DNA of 46,581 nucleotides from Vibrio splendidus (lineage in GTDB: Bacteria > Pseudomonadota > Gammaproteobacteria > Enterobacterales > Vibrionaceae), in contig NZ_MCUN01000021.1 in the NCBI RefSeq assembly GCF_002873455.1, forward strand, positions 1-46,581. Reading direction: 5' to 3'. The notes below the pieces were generated by a model. It was not told the origin of the DNA. It searched no databases and saw nothing but the letters and a program-made list of their open reading frames with translations. Shown here one piece after another: positions 33,449-42,069 of this stretch. Every line of letters starts with the position of its first letter. The stretch's first letter is position 1. The position numbers and the translations under genes were made by a program.

Positions 33449-33912
33449 GGTCTGATTATATGGAGACAACTCAAACAAGTAACACCATGGCAAAACTTGG
33501 CTACATGGGATTAATTCCTTTCTTGTTTGGCTTATTGTTAGCGCTGACAGATAGCCGTTTTTTCAGTTTAAGCGGCGAGACACTCTTCATCACCTACAGC
33601 GTAGTCATATTGAGTTTTTTGTCGGGTATTTTGTGGGGAAGTGGCATCGAAAATTTCGAAAGCCAATCAAGCAATAAGGCTCTGATTCTAAGTAACGTGA
33701 TTGTGTTAGTCGCGTGGTTAGCCGTGCTACTTGGGGAACAAAAGGAGTTTCTCACCACTCTGATCCTCATCATTGGCTATACTACGGTTTGGCGAGCGGA
33801 AAGGTCGATGAGAGAAGAAAATCAAAGCGAAGGCCCTGAAGGCTATTTTGAAATGAGAACTCGGCTCACCTCTAGTGTCGTGTTAATGCACGGTATCGTG
33901 ATGCTAACATGA
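33445..33912 (+). CDS. DUF3429 membrane protein
   Basis: A 155-residue protein with about four membrane helices. The segment LGYMGLIPFLFGLLLAL and LSFLSGILWGSGIENF fit the DUF3429 pattern; function unknown. The ATG at 33445 overlaps the glutathione peroxidase stop (ATGA), and a second ATG at 33460 preceded by GAGG is an alternative start. Co-transcription with an exported peroxidase suggests a role in envelope redox or lipid protection, which is inference from context only. Confidence 0.78.
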   Translation: MRSDYMETTQTSNTMAKLGYMGLIPFLFGLLLALTDSRFFSLSGETLFITYSVVILSFLSGILWGSGIENFESQSSNKALILSNVIVLVAWLAVLLGEQKEFLTTLILIIGYTTVWRAERSMREENQSEGPEGYFEMRTRLTSSVVLMHGIVMLT

Positions 33913-33957
33913 GAGTGTTCTTAGGTGCGTTGCCCAGAAAGAAAAATGGAATAGAAG

Positions 33958-34392
33958 CTAGATGATGAGTTGCATTACCAGTCTTGCTTCATCGTCCCCA
34001 AAGTAGTTTTCTTCTTCTTTGATGGTGACAAAACCCATAGACGAATAAAGTGCACAAGCCGACGCATTATTTGGATCAACGGTAAGTAACACCTTGGAGT
34101 CTTCAGGCAATGTCGCTAACGCCTGTTCCATCAACGAACGTCCCACTCCCATACCTCTAAATTGACCATCAACGGCCAGTGACAGAATCCAATATTCTTG
34201 TGGTTTGTCCGTTGGCGTCATCAACACATAGCCTGCGACATTCGACTCTTGTTTTGCTATCAACAAGCCCTTCCCCCAGCAATCAAATACCTGACGAAAG
34301 AAAAACAACGGATAGGCATGATCACCAAACAGGGCTAGTTCTAATTGATGAATATCAGCCAGTTCTTGCTTTTTCGCACAAACAACATTCAT
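33958..34392 (-). CDS. GNAT-family N-acetyltransferase
   Basis: A 144-residue GCN5-related acetyltransferase. The acetyl-CoA loop reads VDGQFRGMGVGRSLMEQA (Q/R-x-x-G-x-G/A pattern, residues about 74-91), followed by LLTVDPNNASACALYSSMGF, as in RimI-like and amino-acid acetylating members. The substrate is unknown. Convergent with the DUF3429 gene and in line with the LysE gene upstream (48-bp gap), which may share its transcript. Confidence 0.85.
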   Translation of the reverse strand: MNVVCAKKQELADIHQLELALFGDHAYPLFFFRQVFDCWGKGLLIAKQESNVAGYVLMTPTDKPQEYWILSLAVDGQFRGMGVGRSLMEQALATLPEDSKVLLTVDPNNASACALYSSMGFVTIKEEENYFGDDEARLVMQLII

Positions 34393-34440
34393 AGATAGAC
34401 CTTAAAAGATTAACGATAAACTAAACAAGCAAAATGAGAG

Positions 34441-35055
34441 CTACTGACGGCTCAGTAATAAATTGAGACCAGATAGCGCAAGGAAAACCGAGCAGGCTTT
34501 ATTGAAGCGCTTGGCCATTTGAGGCTTCGAAAACCAATTTCGTAGGTACAAACCAAAAGCAGCATAAATAGAAATCGCGAGTATTTCTAACACTAAAAAT
34601 GTACTGCCTAAAACAAAAAACTGAGAGTTTACATTGAATGACACATCGACAAACTGAGGTAAAAAGGCAGTAAAGATGAGGATCGCTTTGGGGTTTCCAG
34701 CGGCAAGAGCAAACTCTTGTTTTACGAGACCGAACGTATTTTTATTGCGTTCAACACCTACAATAGGGCTAGCTTGTGAGCGCCATAAATTAAATGCAAT
34801 CCACAACAAATACATTGCACCAAATAACTTGATCAAAAAGAACAAGGTTTCAGAAGTATAAAGTACAACCGCCAACCCTGATGCAGCCAAGGCAATCATG
34901 CCTGCAAAGGCGACAATTCTTCCTAGCCCTGCGACTAAAGCAGTTTGAAACCCATAACATCTGGCGTTATTCATTGACAGTAAATTGTTCGGGCCCGGCG
35001 TCATGTTGAGCGCAAAACAGGCAGGGATAAATAGCAGTAACTTCCATATTTCCAT
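34441..35055 (-). CDS. LysE/RhtB-family amino acid exporter
   Basis: A 204-residue, six-helix exporter with the signature MTPGPNNLLSMNNARCYGF at the first helix, followed by GLGRIVAFAGM, and the conserved AAGNPKAILIFTAFLP. It differs clearly from the LysE-family gene at 12.2 kb, so it is a paralogue with its own substrate. AGGA precedes the ATG by 8 nt. A GNAT acetyltransferase gene follows on the same strand, a pairing that may handle amino acid or amine detoxification (inference). Confidence 0.85.
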   Translation of the reverse strand: MEIWKLLLFIPACFALNMTPGPNNLLSMNNARCYGFQTALVAGLGRIVAFAGMIALAASGLAVVLYTSETLFFLIKLFGAMYLLWIAFNLWRSQASPIVGVERNKNTFGLVKQEFALAAGNPKAILIFTAFLPQFVDVSFNVNSQFFVLGSTFLVLEILAISIYAAFGLYLRNWFSKPQMAKRFNKACSVFLALSGLNLLLSRQ

Positions 35056-35185
35056 TGGGGCTTCCTAGTTACAATATGCCAAGGTTATTGAATCTTTTGA
35101 CGCAATATTACCTTTTATAACAGCATTTAAAATCTTTTATAGTAACACTTGAAAGCTGTGCCAATCCTCTACCACACCCTTTGAA

Positions 35186-35503
35186 TTAGTTTTCGAAGAA
35201 TTGCTCGTATTCTGGCGTAGATAGATTCTCCGCAACCCCAATCTCACCGACGATATAAATCGCACTCGCGAGAGTTTCTAACGTTTGATTCGGCTCGCGT
35301 TCAGGTACATCGCCAACAACCGGAACAGATTTAGGTTCAGAGACAGAATTACAAACAACACTTTCACATACGATGTTTTGTTGTTCCAACGAGATGGCTT
35401 CTGGTACATCAAAGTCTCCCGCTGATACATCAGAATTAGAAAGGTCTAAGGCACCGTAAGAGAAGGTCGAAAACAGAGCTGAAAGTACAATCCACTTATT
35501 CAT
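35186..35503 (-). CDS. Small exported protein of unknown function
   Basis: A 105-residue protein starting MNKWIVLSALFSTFSYGALDL, a signal peptide cleaved after about residue 17. The mature chain is acidic, with the pair CESVVC and a Pro-Val-rich stretch VPVVGDVPEREP. No known domain is recognised. The ATG at 35503 is preceded by GGAAAG; the frame also opens 12 bp upstream. It sits alone between a LysE gene and the polysaccharide genes. Confidence 0.65.
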   Translation of the reverse strand: MNKWIVLSALFSTFSYGALDLSNSDVSAGDFDVPEAISLEQQNIVCESVVCNSVSEPKSVPVVGDVPEREPNQTLETLASAIYIVGEIGVAENLSTPEYEQFFEN

Positions 35504-35642
35504 AATTCTTTCCATAGTTAATATTCACCGAGCTTATGAATACTATCTAACCATAAACATTATGAACAGTGTTTTATTTGAAATTTCTAAGACTTCTGAT
35601 TCATTGACTTAGAAATATTCGAGTTCTGAATAGGAGGTGATG

Positions 35643-37088
35643 TCAACTTACCTGTGAATGTTTGTTTGACGTGAACCTATCAAGCACCGCCTGAGGGATC
35701 ATGATGACCGAGTATTTAATAAAGGCCACAAGCGTCATCACTGCCACAAAGCTTCCTAAAATAAAGTCATGAACATCAACGAAAACCAACCCTAACAGTC
35801 GGTCACAAACGATTGCAAAGACGGCAATACTAAGCGCAACAATCCACTTACTATGATCATAAGGTAATTGTTCCATTGTTTGGCTGACAAAATACAAGAG
35901 TAGTAATCGCATCAGGTAAGTAACGCACAGAACGACAACTACGCCCCACAATCCGTAATTTGGCGTCACCGTTAAATAACCAACGGCCGCCAAAGCCGCG
36001 CAGCCACCTTGGACCCACATTTGTGATTGACTTGAGTCACCACTAAAACAACCTAAGTTCAAATAATCACCAGCGTTCTTAATAACACTAATAGCAAGCA
36101 ATGCGACGACGATGGTACCTGCATATTGATAGCTGCTTGGCAAAATCAAATCGATAAAACCGGGCACCGTTAGAATCATCAAAGAGCCCAAAACAATCGC
36201 GAAATTCACTCCGACTAAGGCACTATCAGCACACTTTTTGCTACCTCCCGGTTGTTGAAGCATAGCGACACGGTTTGGGAACCACCAAAGCGCATAAGGC
36301 TGTAGCAACAAGCCAAGCAGCAATGCAAATTTGCCGCTGACCGCATAAATCGCCAGTTCTTCCACCCCAACAAAGCTCGCCATCACCCAACGGTCTAACC
36401 CTGTGATCATGTACATTGACGCCCCACCCATCAAAGCAGGCAGTCCAAACTTTAGGATTTTGGCTGAGTATTTGAAGCAGCCAAAGGTTCCCATCTCTTG
36501 CCACTGATAACGCACTAAACAAACCATGAGTAACACGCTAGATACCGCCGATGAGATCAACACGCCATCAATCCCATATCCAGCCTCAAGCAGCGCAAAA
36601 GTCATCGTGGCTTGAACACCGGCTTTCAAGACATTGAGCAAGCAAAAACGTTTCGCCATCGCGTTCATTCGCATTAAGGTAAGCGGAATAGAAATCGCTC
36701 CGTCGAGCATGACAGGGATAAGAAGAAGGAGAATTTGGTACGGCTGAAACTCTACGGGAAGCATAAATATCAATAACGGCATACTGAGAGCAATTAAAGC
36801 ACCGCCGAGTACACAGACTAAAACGCTCAGCGTAAAACAGTTTGAGATAAGCTTTCTTTTTTCTTCTCTCTCAGCCACGCCCACATATCGATACATTGCC
36901 TCAACAATTCCAAAACTGAACAGTATCGTTCCAATGTCGGCTAACAAGACAATCGCTTCGAGAGAACCATATTCTGCTAACGTCATCCTATGAGTAATGT
37001 ACGGAATCATCACTAATGAGATCCCTTTCATCATCACGATGCCGATGGCGTAATAGGCCGACTGTTTTAATGAACCCATAGTGGTCAC
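35643..37088 (-). CDS. Wzx-like oligosaccharide flippase
   Basis: A 481-residue polytopic protein with about 12-14 hydrophobic helices of the MATE/oligosaccharide-lipid flippase superfamily. The start KQSAYYAIGIVMMKGISLVM and EYGSLEAIVLLADIGTIL resemble polysaccharide biosynthesis proteins such as Wzx. It would flip lipid-linked sugar repeat units across the inner membrane. A GTG at 37088 with AAGGA upstream is taken as start; an ATG three codons later is possible. The upstream GT2 gene ends 7 bp before it on the same strand, so the two form one operon for a surface polysaccharide. Confidence 0.83.
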   Translation of the reverse strand: MTTMGSLKQSAYYAIGIVMMKGISLVMIPYITHRMTLAEYGSLEAIVLLADIGTILFSFGIVEAMYRYVGVAEREEKRKLISNCFTLSVLVCVLGGALIALSMPLLIFMLPVEFQPYQILLLLIPVMLDGAISIPLTLMRMNAMAKRFCLLNVLKAGVQATMTFALLEAGYGIDGVLISSAVSSVLLMVCLVRYQWQEMGTFGCFKYSAKILKFGLPALMGGASMYMITGLDRWVMASFVGVEELAIYAVSGKFALLLGLLLQPYALWWFPNRVAMLQQPGGSKKCADSALVGVNFAIVLGSLMILTVPGFIDLILPSSYQYAGTIVVALLAISVIKNAGDYLNLGCFSGDSSQSQMWVQGGCAALAAVGYLTVTPNYGLWGVVVVLCVTYLMRLLLLYFVSQTMEQLPYDHSKWIVALSIAVFAIVCDRLLGLVFVDVHDFILGSFVAVMTLVAFIKYSVIMIPQAVLDRFTSNKHSQVS

Positions 37089-37095
37089 CGCTTCC

Positions 37096-38022
37096 TTACA
37101 ATGCAGGCGTTAGGAAACTCTTACAGTCTCCTATTAGGTGTCGTAACGTTCGCTTGTGCGGAGCCATAACCAAAGAGCGAAAACTGTAAGCAATGGCCTG
37201 TCTATTCTGTTGTAAGCCGCGATAATAATCAGCGTAACCCTCTAATATTCTCGCCTTCGCTACCTTAAAACTAGAAGTCGGTACATTCCAACGTTCGCTG
37301 TCATTTTGGTAACGTTGAAGAATCGATTCTATGGACTGTAAATTCCTTAACTTAAGACTTTCCGTTTGAGTCACTGAGGTCGATCTCATCAAATAACCGA
37401 CCTGTACCGAGTTCAGCACGCCAATCTGGTGGTTTTCACTCATTCTGAGCCACAACTCCCAATCTTCCCCATACTTAATATCAGCATTAAAACTGTCGGT
37501 TTGAGAGAACACGTCCGCTTTTACCATTACCGTTGATGTGCCAATTACGTTGTTTTCAATAATGAACTCTAAAGGGTTCTCAATATTGATGAATAACTCA
37601 TCTTTATTTTGAAATTGCGACCAGTAACTGAAGCAGTCAACAATCGCTTGGTAATCTTCCGTCAGATGTTGGTAATTAGTAAAACTCATCGCCAACTCAG
37701 AGTGTCGTTGATGAAACTCAAGTTGTCGCTCAAGTTTCTCAGGGAACCAAAAATCATCAGCGTCTAAAAAAGCGATAAATTCGCCAGTTGCCTTTTCAAT
37801 TCCAAGATTCCGGGCTTGAGGAGCTCCCACTCCTAACGTCGCGAGTTTAACGATGCGTTCGTCGTGAATGGAAGCAAGATAAGTTGAAGTCCCATCGTTA
37901 CTATTGTCGTCAACAATGATCAATTCGACGTCTTGATGAGTCTGCTTGAGTACGCTGCCGATTGCTTTCGGAAGATAGTCCAAACAATTATAGGTAGGAA
38001 TAACAATACTAACTTTAGCCAT
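37096..38022 (-). CDS. Glycosyltransferase family 2
   Basis: A 308-residue GT-A fold transferase. The N-terminus VSIVIPTYNCLDYLPKAIGSVL with VDDNSNDGTSTYL is classical GT2, and FIAFLDADDFWFPEKLE carries the metal-binding DAD. A later GEDWELWLRM includes the ED acidic pair that usually acts as base. It probably adds one sugar to a lipid-linked intermediate that the flippase encoded 7 bp downstream exports. Sugar specificity cannot be told. Confidence 0.9.
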   Translation of the reverse strand: MAKVSIVIPTYNCLDYLPKAIGSVLKQTHQDVELIIVDDNSNDGTSTYLASIHDERIVKLATLGVGAPQARNLGIEKATGEFIAFLDADDFWFPEKLERQLEFHQRHSELAMSFTNYQHLTEDYQAIVDCFSYWSQFQNKDELFINIENPLEFIIENNVIGTSTVMVKADVFSQTDSFNADIKYGEDWELWLRMSENHQIGVLNSVQVGYLMRSTSVTQTESLKLRNLQSIESILQRYQNDSERWNVPTSSFKVAKARILEGYADYYRGLQQNRQAIAYSFRSLVMAPHKRTLRHLIGDCKSFLTPAL

Positions 38023-38316
38023 AGTGACGCTCTCTAACTTATACGTTGTACAGCTTCATTGCATATCCTGTGCCGAAGATATCTCACTATTAAATTGACC
38101 TAATATCAACAACCTACGTACATGTTCTCAAAATGACGACCAAGCACTTCGGCTAGAAAGCCCCAATATCCAATTTGATTACCATTTTGAGAAAACCAAC
38201 CGCCTCAACACGCCAATCACAAGAGAACCAGTGAAAAGCCTCTCATTGAATACCATTTCATCTTGGTTCGTATTTTGCTTGCTCCCTTATAGTGGCCTCA
38301 ATAAATGGAGCAAAAG

Positions 38317-39465
38317 ATGAAAAAAGTAGCATTTGTAGCGCCGACCTATCCTGTACTCAGCGAGACCTTCATTCAAACAGAAGTGGATTCAGTAAAGGCG
38401 TGCGGACATCAAGTATGTGTAATGGCTTTCAAAGTAGAAGAGAGTGAAAAAGCTTTCGACTATGACATCGTGAAAATAGGCAAGGACGTTCGAGCAGGCA
38501 AAATTATCAATATCAACTGGCTAGGTTTTGTTAAAGCGCTTTCATTTGTTTCCAAGCAAACCAGCATGCCCAAAAAATCACTGTTCGCCTACGGGTTTAA
38601 GTTGGCGTTACAACTTGCGGAGAAAGACATAAACCATGTTCATGCACATTTTTGTCAACACACCGCTGCGCATGCCATTGTCGCGGCCAAGCTACTCAAC
38701 ATTACCTGCTCGTTTGTTGCACATGGCCATGATGTTTATGAGTTCGCTTATGACATCGAACACAAAATATCATCGAGTGACTTTGTCGTTGCCGTGTGCA
38801 AAGACATGCAAAGAGATTTCAATGAACTCGCGAAGGGCAACGTAAAACTTCTTCATTGTGGGGTTAACACTAAACAATTCCCTATGCAGCCCAAAACCGA
38901 AGAAAAGCAACTACGCTTGGTTTTTCTGGGACGCTTAGTTGAACAAAAAGGGATTCACCACCTAATTGAAGCGCTTGCACCCATTGCTCAGCCATTAGAC
39001 ATTCATTTGGATATTGTAGGTACTGGGGAGTTAAAAGAGCAGCTAGTCGCACAAGTTGAGCAGCAAGGGTTAGCTCAAAACGTGACGTTCCTGGGAGCAA
39101 AACCTCATGATTGGGTGAAAGAGAATCTATCCCACTACGACAGTTTAATCGCCCCATTCTGTTTTTCTCAAACGGGATGTGTCGATACCGGACCTCTGGT
39201 ACTAAAAGAAGCAATGGCCGTCGGAACACCGGTGATAACAACAAACATCATGGGGTGCAAAGAGATCGTTACTCCGGAAACGGGTTTTTTAGTCAATGAA
39301 AAAAGCGTCGAAGAACTAAGAGAAGCGATTGAGCGTTTTTCGCAGCTAAGCAGCAATGATAAAGCGTCAATGGGATTAAAGGCACGGCAAAGAGTGAAAG
39401 ACAGTTTTAACTCGATAAAACAAGCTCAGCAATTATCTCGTTGGATAGAGGACCCAGCTCACTAG
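38317..39465 (+). CDS. Glycosyltransferase family 4 (GT1-type)
   Basis: A 382-residue GT-B fold transferase. The N-terminal half has VAFVAPTYPVLSETFIQTEV and HVHAHFCQHTAAHA. The C-terminal half has FLGRLVEQKGIHHLIEAL and the nucleotide-sugar motif LVLKEAMAVGTPVITTN (E-x7-E type). The ATG at 38317 follows GGAG by six bases, so it is preferred over an ATG four codons earlier. It is divergent from the GT2-flippase pair, 294 bp away, and most likely belongs to the same polysaccharide pathway. Confidence 0.9.
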   Translation: MKKVAFVAPTYPVLSETFIQTEVDSVKACGHQVCVMAFKVEESEKAFDYDIVKIGKDVRAGKIININWLGFVKALSFVSKQTSMPKKSLFAYGFKLALQLAEKDINHVHAHFCQHTAAHAIVAAKLLNITCSFVAHGHDVYEFAYDIEHKISSSDFVVAVCKDMQRDFNELAKGNVKLLHCGVNTKQFPMQPKTEEKQLRLVFLGRLVEQKGIHHLIEALAPIAQPLDIHLDIVGTGELKEQLVAQVEQQGLAQNVTFLGAKPHDWVKENLSHYDSLIAPFCFSQTGCVDTGPLVLKEAMAVGTPVITTNIMGCKEIVTPETGFLVNEKSVEELREAIERFSQLSSNDKASMGLKARQRVKDSFNSIKQAQQLSRWIEDPAH

Positions 39466-39510
39466 GAATTAATACTAACGTAACTTATATCTAAGCAACT
39501 AAGAAACAAG

Positions 39511-39577
39511 CACTAAGCACTAAGCACTAAGCACTAAGCACTAAGCACTAAGCAAGAGAACAGAACAGAACAGAACA
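39511..39577. repeat. Tandem repeats: CACTAAG x6 then GAACA x4
   Basis: Six exact CACTAAG units occupy 39511-39552, then four GAACA units 39558-39577. Both arrays lie after the GT4 stop and end directly before a 12-bp hairpin (39578-39608). Confidence 0.92.
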
Positions 39578-39608
39578 GAGCGTTACATTAACTTGAAATG
39601 TAACGCTC
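39578..39608. terminator. Hairpin between GT4 and RNase H genes
   Basis: GAGCGTTACATT (39578-39589) pairs perfectly with AATGTAACGCTC (39597-39608). No T-run on either side, so termination is likely factor-assisted or weak. Confidence 0.5.
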
Positions 39609-39671
39609 AACTTAGAGCTGCCCGATAAAGGGCACCTTCAGTTTTCAGTAACTTCCCATTAAGAAGCCTAG

Positions 39672-40445
39672 CTAGCCTGCTCGCATTGCCAAAATAGACT
39701 CAATATCTTCGATATCACGATATTGAGCTAATTCTTGTTCTTTCGATGAAATAGCCACAATCGACATTCTATCGGCCAATTCATTGCCTTCAATGCCAAC
39801 GTGACCATTCACATGATAGATGGTAATTTTCGAAGCCAGTTCTTGGTAGAGAGCATACGCAGGTTTAATGATGTCGAGGTTTTTGATCTCACCACCCGGC
39901 TTGGTCCAGCCTTTTTTCTCCCAGCCCGTTGCCCACTTGGTAATACAGTCAATCGAGTATTTTGAGTCACTATAAATTGCAACCGACAAGCCAGCTTGCA
40001 GTTTCTCTTTTGCAATTATAAATGCTTGCTTCAAACCTTGCAGTTCTGCGGTATTGTTCGTACCCATTGGCTGATAAAGGCCGTACCATAACTCAGTTAA
40101 ATCGTTGTTCAGGTACACCGCTAAGCCTGTACCGGCTTCACCTGGATTTGGCTCACAACCGCCATCAGTAAAAATCTTGATATCAAAAGGCATATCAGTG
40201 ATTTGCTGCTCCGAAAGCGGCGGAACCTTCGCTTTAGTCACCTTACCTGAAGAGCTTGACTTAGCAGACGTAGAACCTGACACTGACGACGTTTTACCAC
40301 CGAAAGCAGATTCAGCTTCGCCTAATGTTGGAAACGATTTATATCTCGCACCAGCAAAACCATCAACTTGCGATTTACACTCATTCCAAGTGGTAAAAAT
40401 ACCCGGTGTACGACCTTTCCAAACCACATAATACTTCTTAGCCAA
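39672..40445 (-). CDS. Ribonuclease HI with N-terminal viroplasmin-type domain
   Basis: A 257-residue RNase H1. Residues about 2-48 (KKYYVVWKGRTPGIFTTW, then KSFPTLGEAESAF) form the small hybrid-binding domain seen in eukaryotic RNase H1 and caulimovirus viroplasmin. A Ser-rich linker follows (about 52-70). The catalytic domain begins at about 88: Asp94 (FTDGGC), Glu134 (NTAELQG), Asp160 (YSDSKYS), His215 (GHVG) and Asp225 (NELADR) provide the active site. It degrades RNA in RNA-DNA hybrids. It is not the usual short rnhA of Vibrio, so it is a second RNase HI. Last gene of a minus-strand run. Confidence 0.92.
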   Translation of the reverse strand: MAKKYYVVWKGRTPGIFTTWNECKSQVDGFAGARYKSFPTLGEAESAFGGKTSSVSGSTSAKSSSSGKVTKAKVPPLSEQQITDMPFDIKIFTDGGCEPNPGEAGTGLAVYLNNDLTELWYGLYQPMGTNNTAELQGLKQAFIIAKEKLQAGLSVAIYSDSKYSIDCITKWATGWEKKGWTKPGGEIKNLDIIKPAYALYQELASKITIYHVNGHVGIEGNELADRMSIVAISSKEQELAQYRDIEDIESILAMRAG

Positions 40446-40526
40446 ATTAACTCCTTACCAGAACCTAAATACACAAACAGTGAATCAGTACATTAGATGC
40501 CACCATTTCATACGTTGCAAGGTCAA

Positions 40527-40832
40527 TCAGTCAAAAACAGGCCTAAAAAAGCTTCGTTCATAACTCACGATGCAATCAACTTCATCTGCAAATTCAAATG
40601 CTTTAATACACTCCGCATCGCTCAATGATTTGATCCGATATTCTTCATAAGCCGCCAAACTTTCAAAGGTAAACAATGCCAAAGCAATATTGTTCGCCCC
40701 TTCTGACGGTAAGAAATAACCATTGTGTTGGCCACCAAATTTAGCGACCAAAGGAATCCACATTTTAGCGTAGGTTTCGAATTCCTTTGTTTTCTTAGGA
40801 TCAATCACATATCGAACATAACAAGTAATCAT
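40527..40832 (-). CDS. NIPSNAP-family protein
   Basis: A 101-residue ferredoxin-like fold protein. MITCYVRYVIDPKKTKEFETYAKMW and FTFESLAAYEEYR match the NIPSNAP/EthD-like dimeric alpha-beta barrel group. Function is unknown in bacteria. It sits between the AzlCD permease genes and RNase H on the same strand, with 46-82 bp gaps, so shared transcription is possible. Confidence 0.8.
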   Translation of the reverse strand: MITCYVRYVIDPKKTKEFETYAKMWIPLVAKFGGQHNGYFLPSEGANNIALALFTFESLAAYEEYRIKSLSDAECIKAFEFADEVDCIVSYERSFFRPVFD

Positions 40833-40878
40833 ATACAGCCCTTAAATCATGAGAGAAACATAAAACCTAAGTTGAAGA

Positions 40879-41208
40879 TCAAGAGAAAAGAAAATCAACC
40901 GCGACAAGGTTATAGAACAAAAACACCGCCATGCTGACGCCGATCGTTAACAGCACATTGCCTGTTTTCCATACCAACAGACCAGTCACAAGAGCGCCGA
41001 TCAAATACGGGTTTTCGAAACTTGGCCAAAATGTCTGCTCTGGTGCAAATACAATTGGTCCCCAAATAGCAGTGAGCACCGCTGGACTTGAATAACGTAG
41101 CAGGCGACGCGTGGTTTGATTTAATCGAAGCGGGATTGCAGGCTCTAAAAACAGATACCGACTAAAGAAAACAATCGCAGTCATGAGTAATATCGTTAAC
41201 CAAATCAT
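40879..41208 (-). CDS. azlD: AzlD-family branched-chain amino acid permease subunit
   Basis: A 109-residue protein with three to four membrane helices, start MIWLTILLMTAIVFFSRYLFLEP. It matches AzlD, the small partner of AzlC in exporters of branched-chain amino acids. The start codon overlaps the azlC stop by 4 bp (ATGA), with GGGGAG in the azlC tail as its ribosome binding site, so the pair is translationally coupled and probably made in equal amounts. Confidence 0.87.
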   Translation of the reverse strand: MIWLTILLMTAIVFFSRYLFLEPAIPLRLNQTTRRLLRYSSPAVLTAIWGPIVFAPEQTFWPSFENPYLIGALVTGLLVWKTGNVLLTIGVSMAVFLFYNLVAVDFLFS

Positions 41209-41939
41209 ACTGACTCCCCTTCACTAGCTCGCTTCTGACCATTATTACGTTCAACAAATGATTCACTAATGAAGCCCGCTAACATCCCAGAAATCGCAGC
41301 AATCATCAGCCCTCCTTCAATCTGATTGACCGCCATTGTCACAGAGATAACCAATGACACCACAACACACACCACCGTAGGGAGTGTTCGAATCAAAGGA
41401 AAAACCAAAGCAATGAAAGTCGCGGCTACCGCGAAATCGAGGCCAATCTCGTTAAGTGATGGAATTTGACTACCTGCGACAATGCCGACAAAGCTCGCGA
41501 TGTTCCAAACGAGGTAAAAACCGCCGCCCACACCCGCAGCATACCAACGATTAAATTCTTTCTGAGACTGCCCATTACAAATCGCGAACAGCTCGTCTGT
41601 AAGCCAAAAGCCAAGCAACAGACGCCAACGAGCTGGAAGATGACTGATTTTGTCACGCATCGATACGCTATACAGAAAGTGCCTAGACGTGATGAATAAG
41701 GTAGTCAGCAACATAGTGCTTAAACCAATGCCCGCTTTGAACATACCGGCTGCGACAAGTTGCGCTGAACCAGCAAATAGAATGGCCGACATGGCTTGCG
41801 CTTGAAGTTGATTCAATCCGGCATCTATCGCGTATGAGCCTGCTAGTATTCCCCAAGGGATGACCGCGATACTCAATGGCATTGCTGCTAAAACGCCCTT
41901 CCATAACTGTGTTCGTCTTTCCATTTTTTCACTATCCAT
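41205..41939 (-). CDS. azlC: AzlC-family branched-chain amino acid permease subunit
   Basis: A 244-residue polytopic protein. The signature AMPLSIAVIPWGILAGSYAIDAGLN near the N-terminus, and SAILFAGSAQLVAAGMF with FITSRHFLYSVSMRDKI, are typical of AzlC, the large subunit of a branched-chain amino acid exporter. The ATG at 41939 is preferred; a GTG at 41960 is in frame. It overlaps azlD and lies 130 bp downstream of an AraC-type regulator gene in the same orientation, probably its controller. Confidence 0.87.
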   Translation of the reverse strand: MDSEKMERRTQLWKGVLAAMPLSIAVIPWGILAGSYAIDAGLNQLQAQAMSAILFAGSAQLVAAGMFKAGIGLSTMLLTTLFITSRHFLYSVSMRDKISHLPARWRLLLGFWLTDELFAICNGQSQKEFNRWYAAGVGGGFYLVWNIASFVGIVAGSQIPSLNEIGLDFAVAATFIALVFPLIRTLPTVVCVVVSLVISVTMAVNQIEGGLMIAAISGMLAGFISESFVERNNGQKRASEGESV

Positions 41940-42069
41940 ATAATTCTGTTCTCTCTTCACATTGGCTATTCAATGTAAGAAGAGTTGAGTTGGTTCGATT
42001 GTACAAACTTGCTCAATTCTGTAACCCTGCTCATCGCATATAGTTGCATTTGACTGCATTTAGCCAAGC

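Noticed and set aside
39511..39577. CRISPR-like array
   Set aside because: Repeat units are 7 and 5 bp with no spacers and no cas genes; this is a simple tandem repeat.
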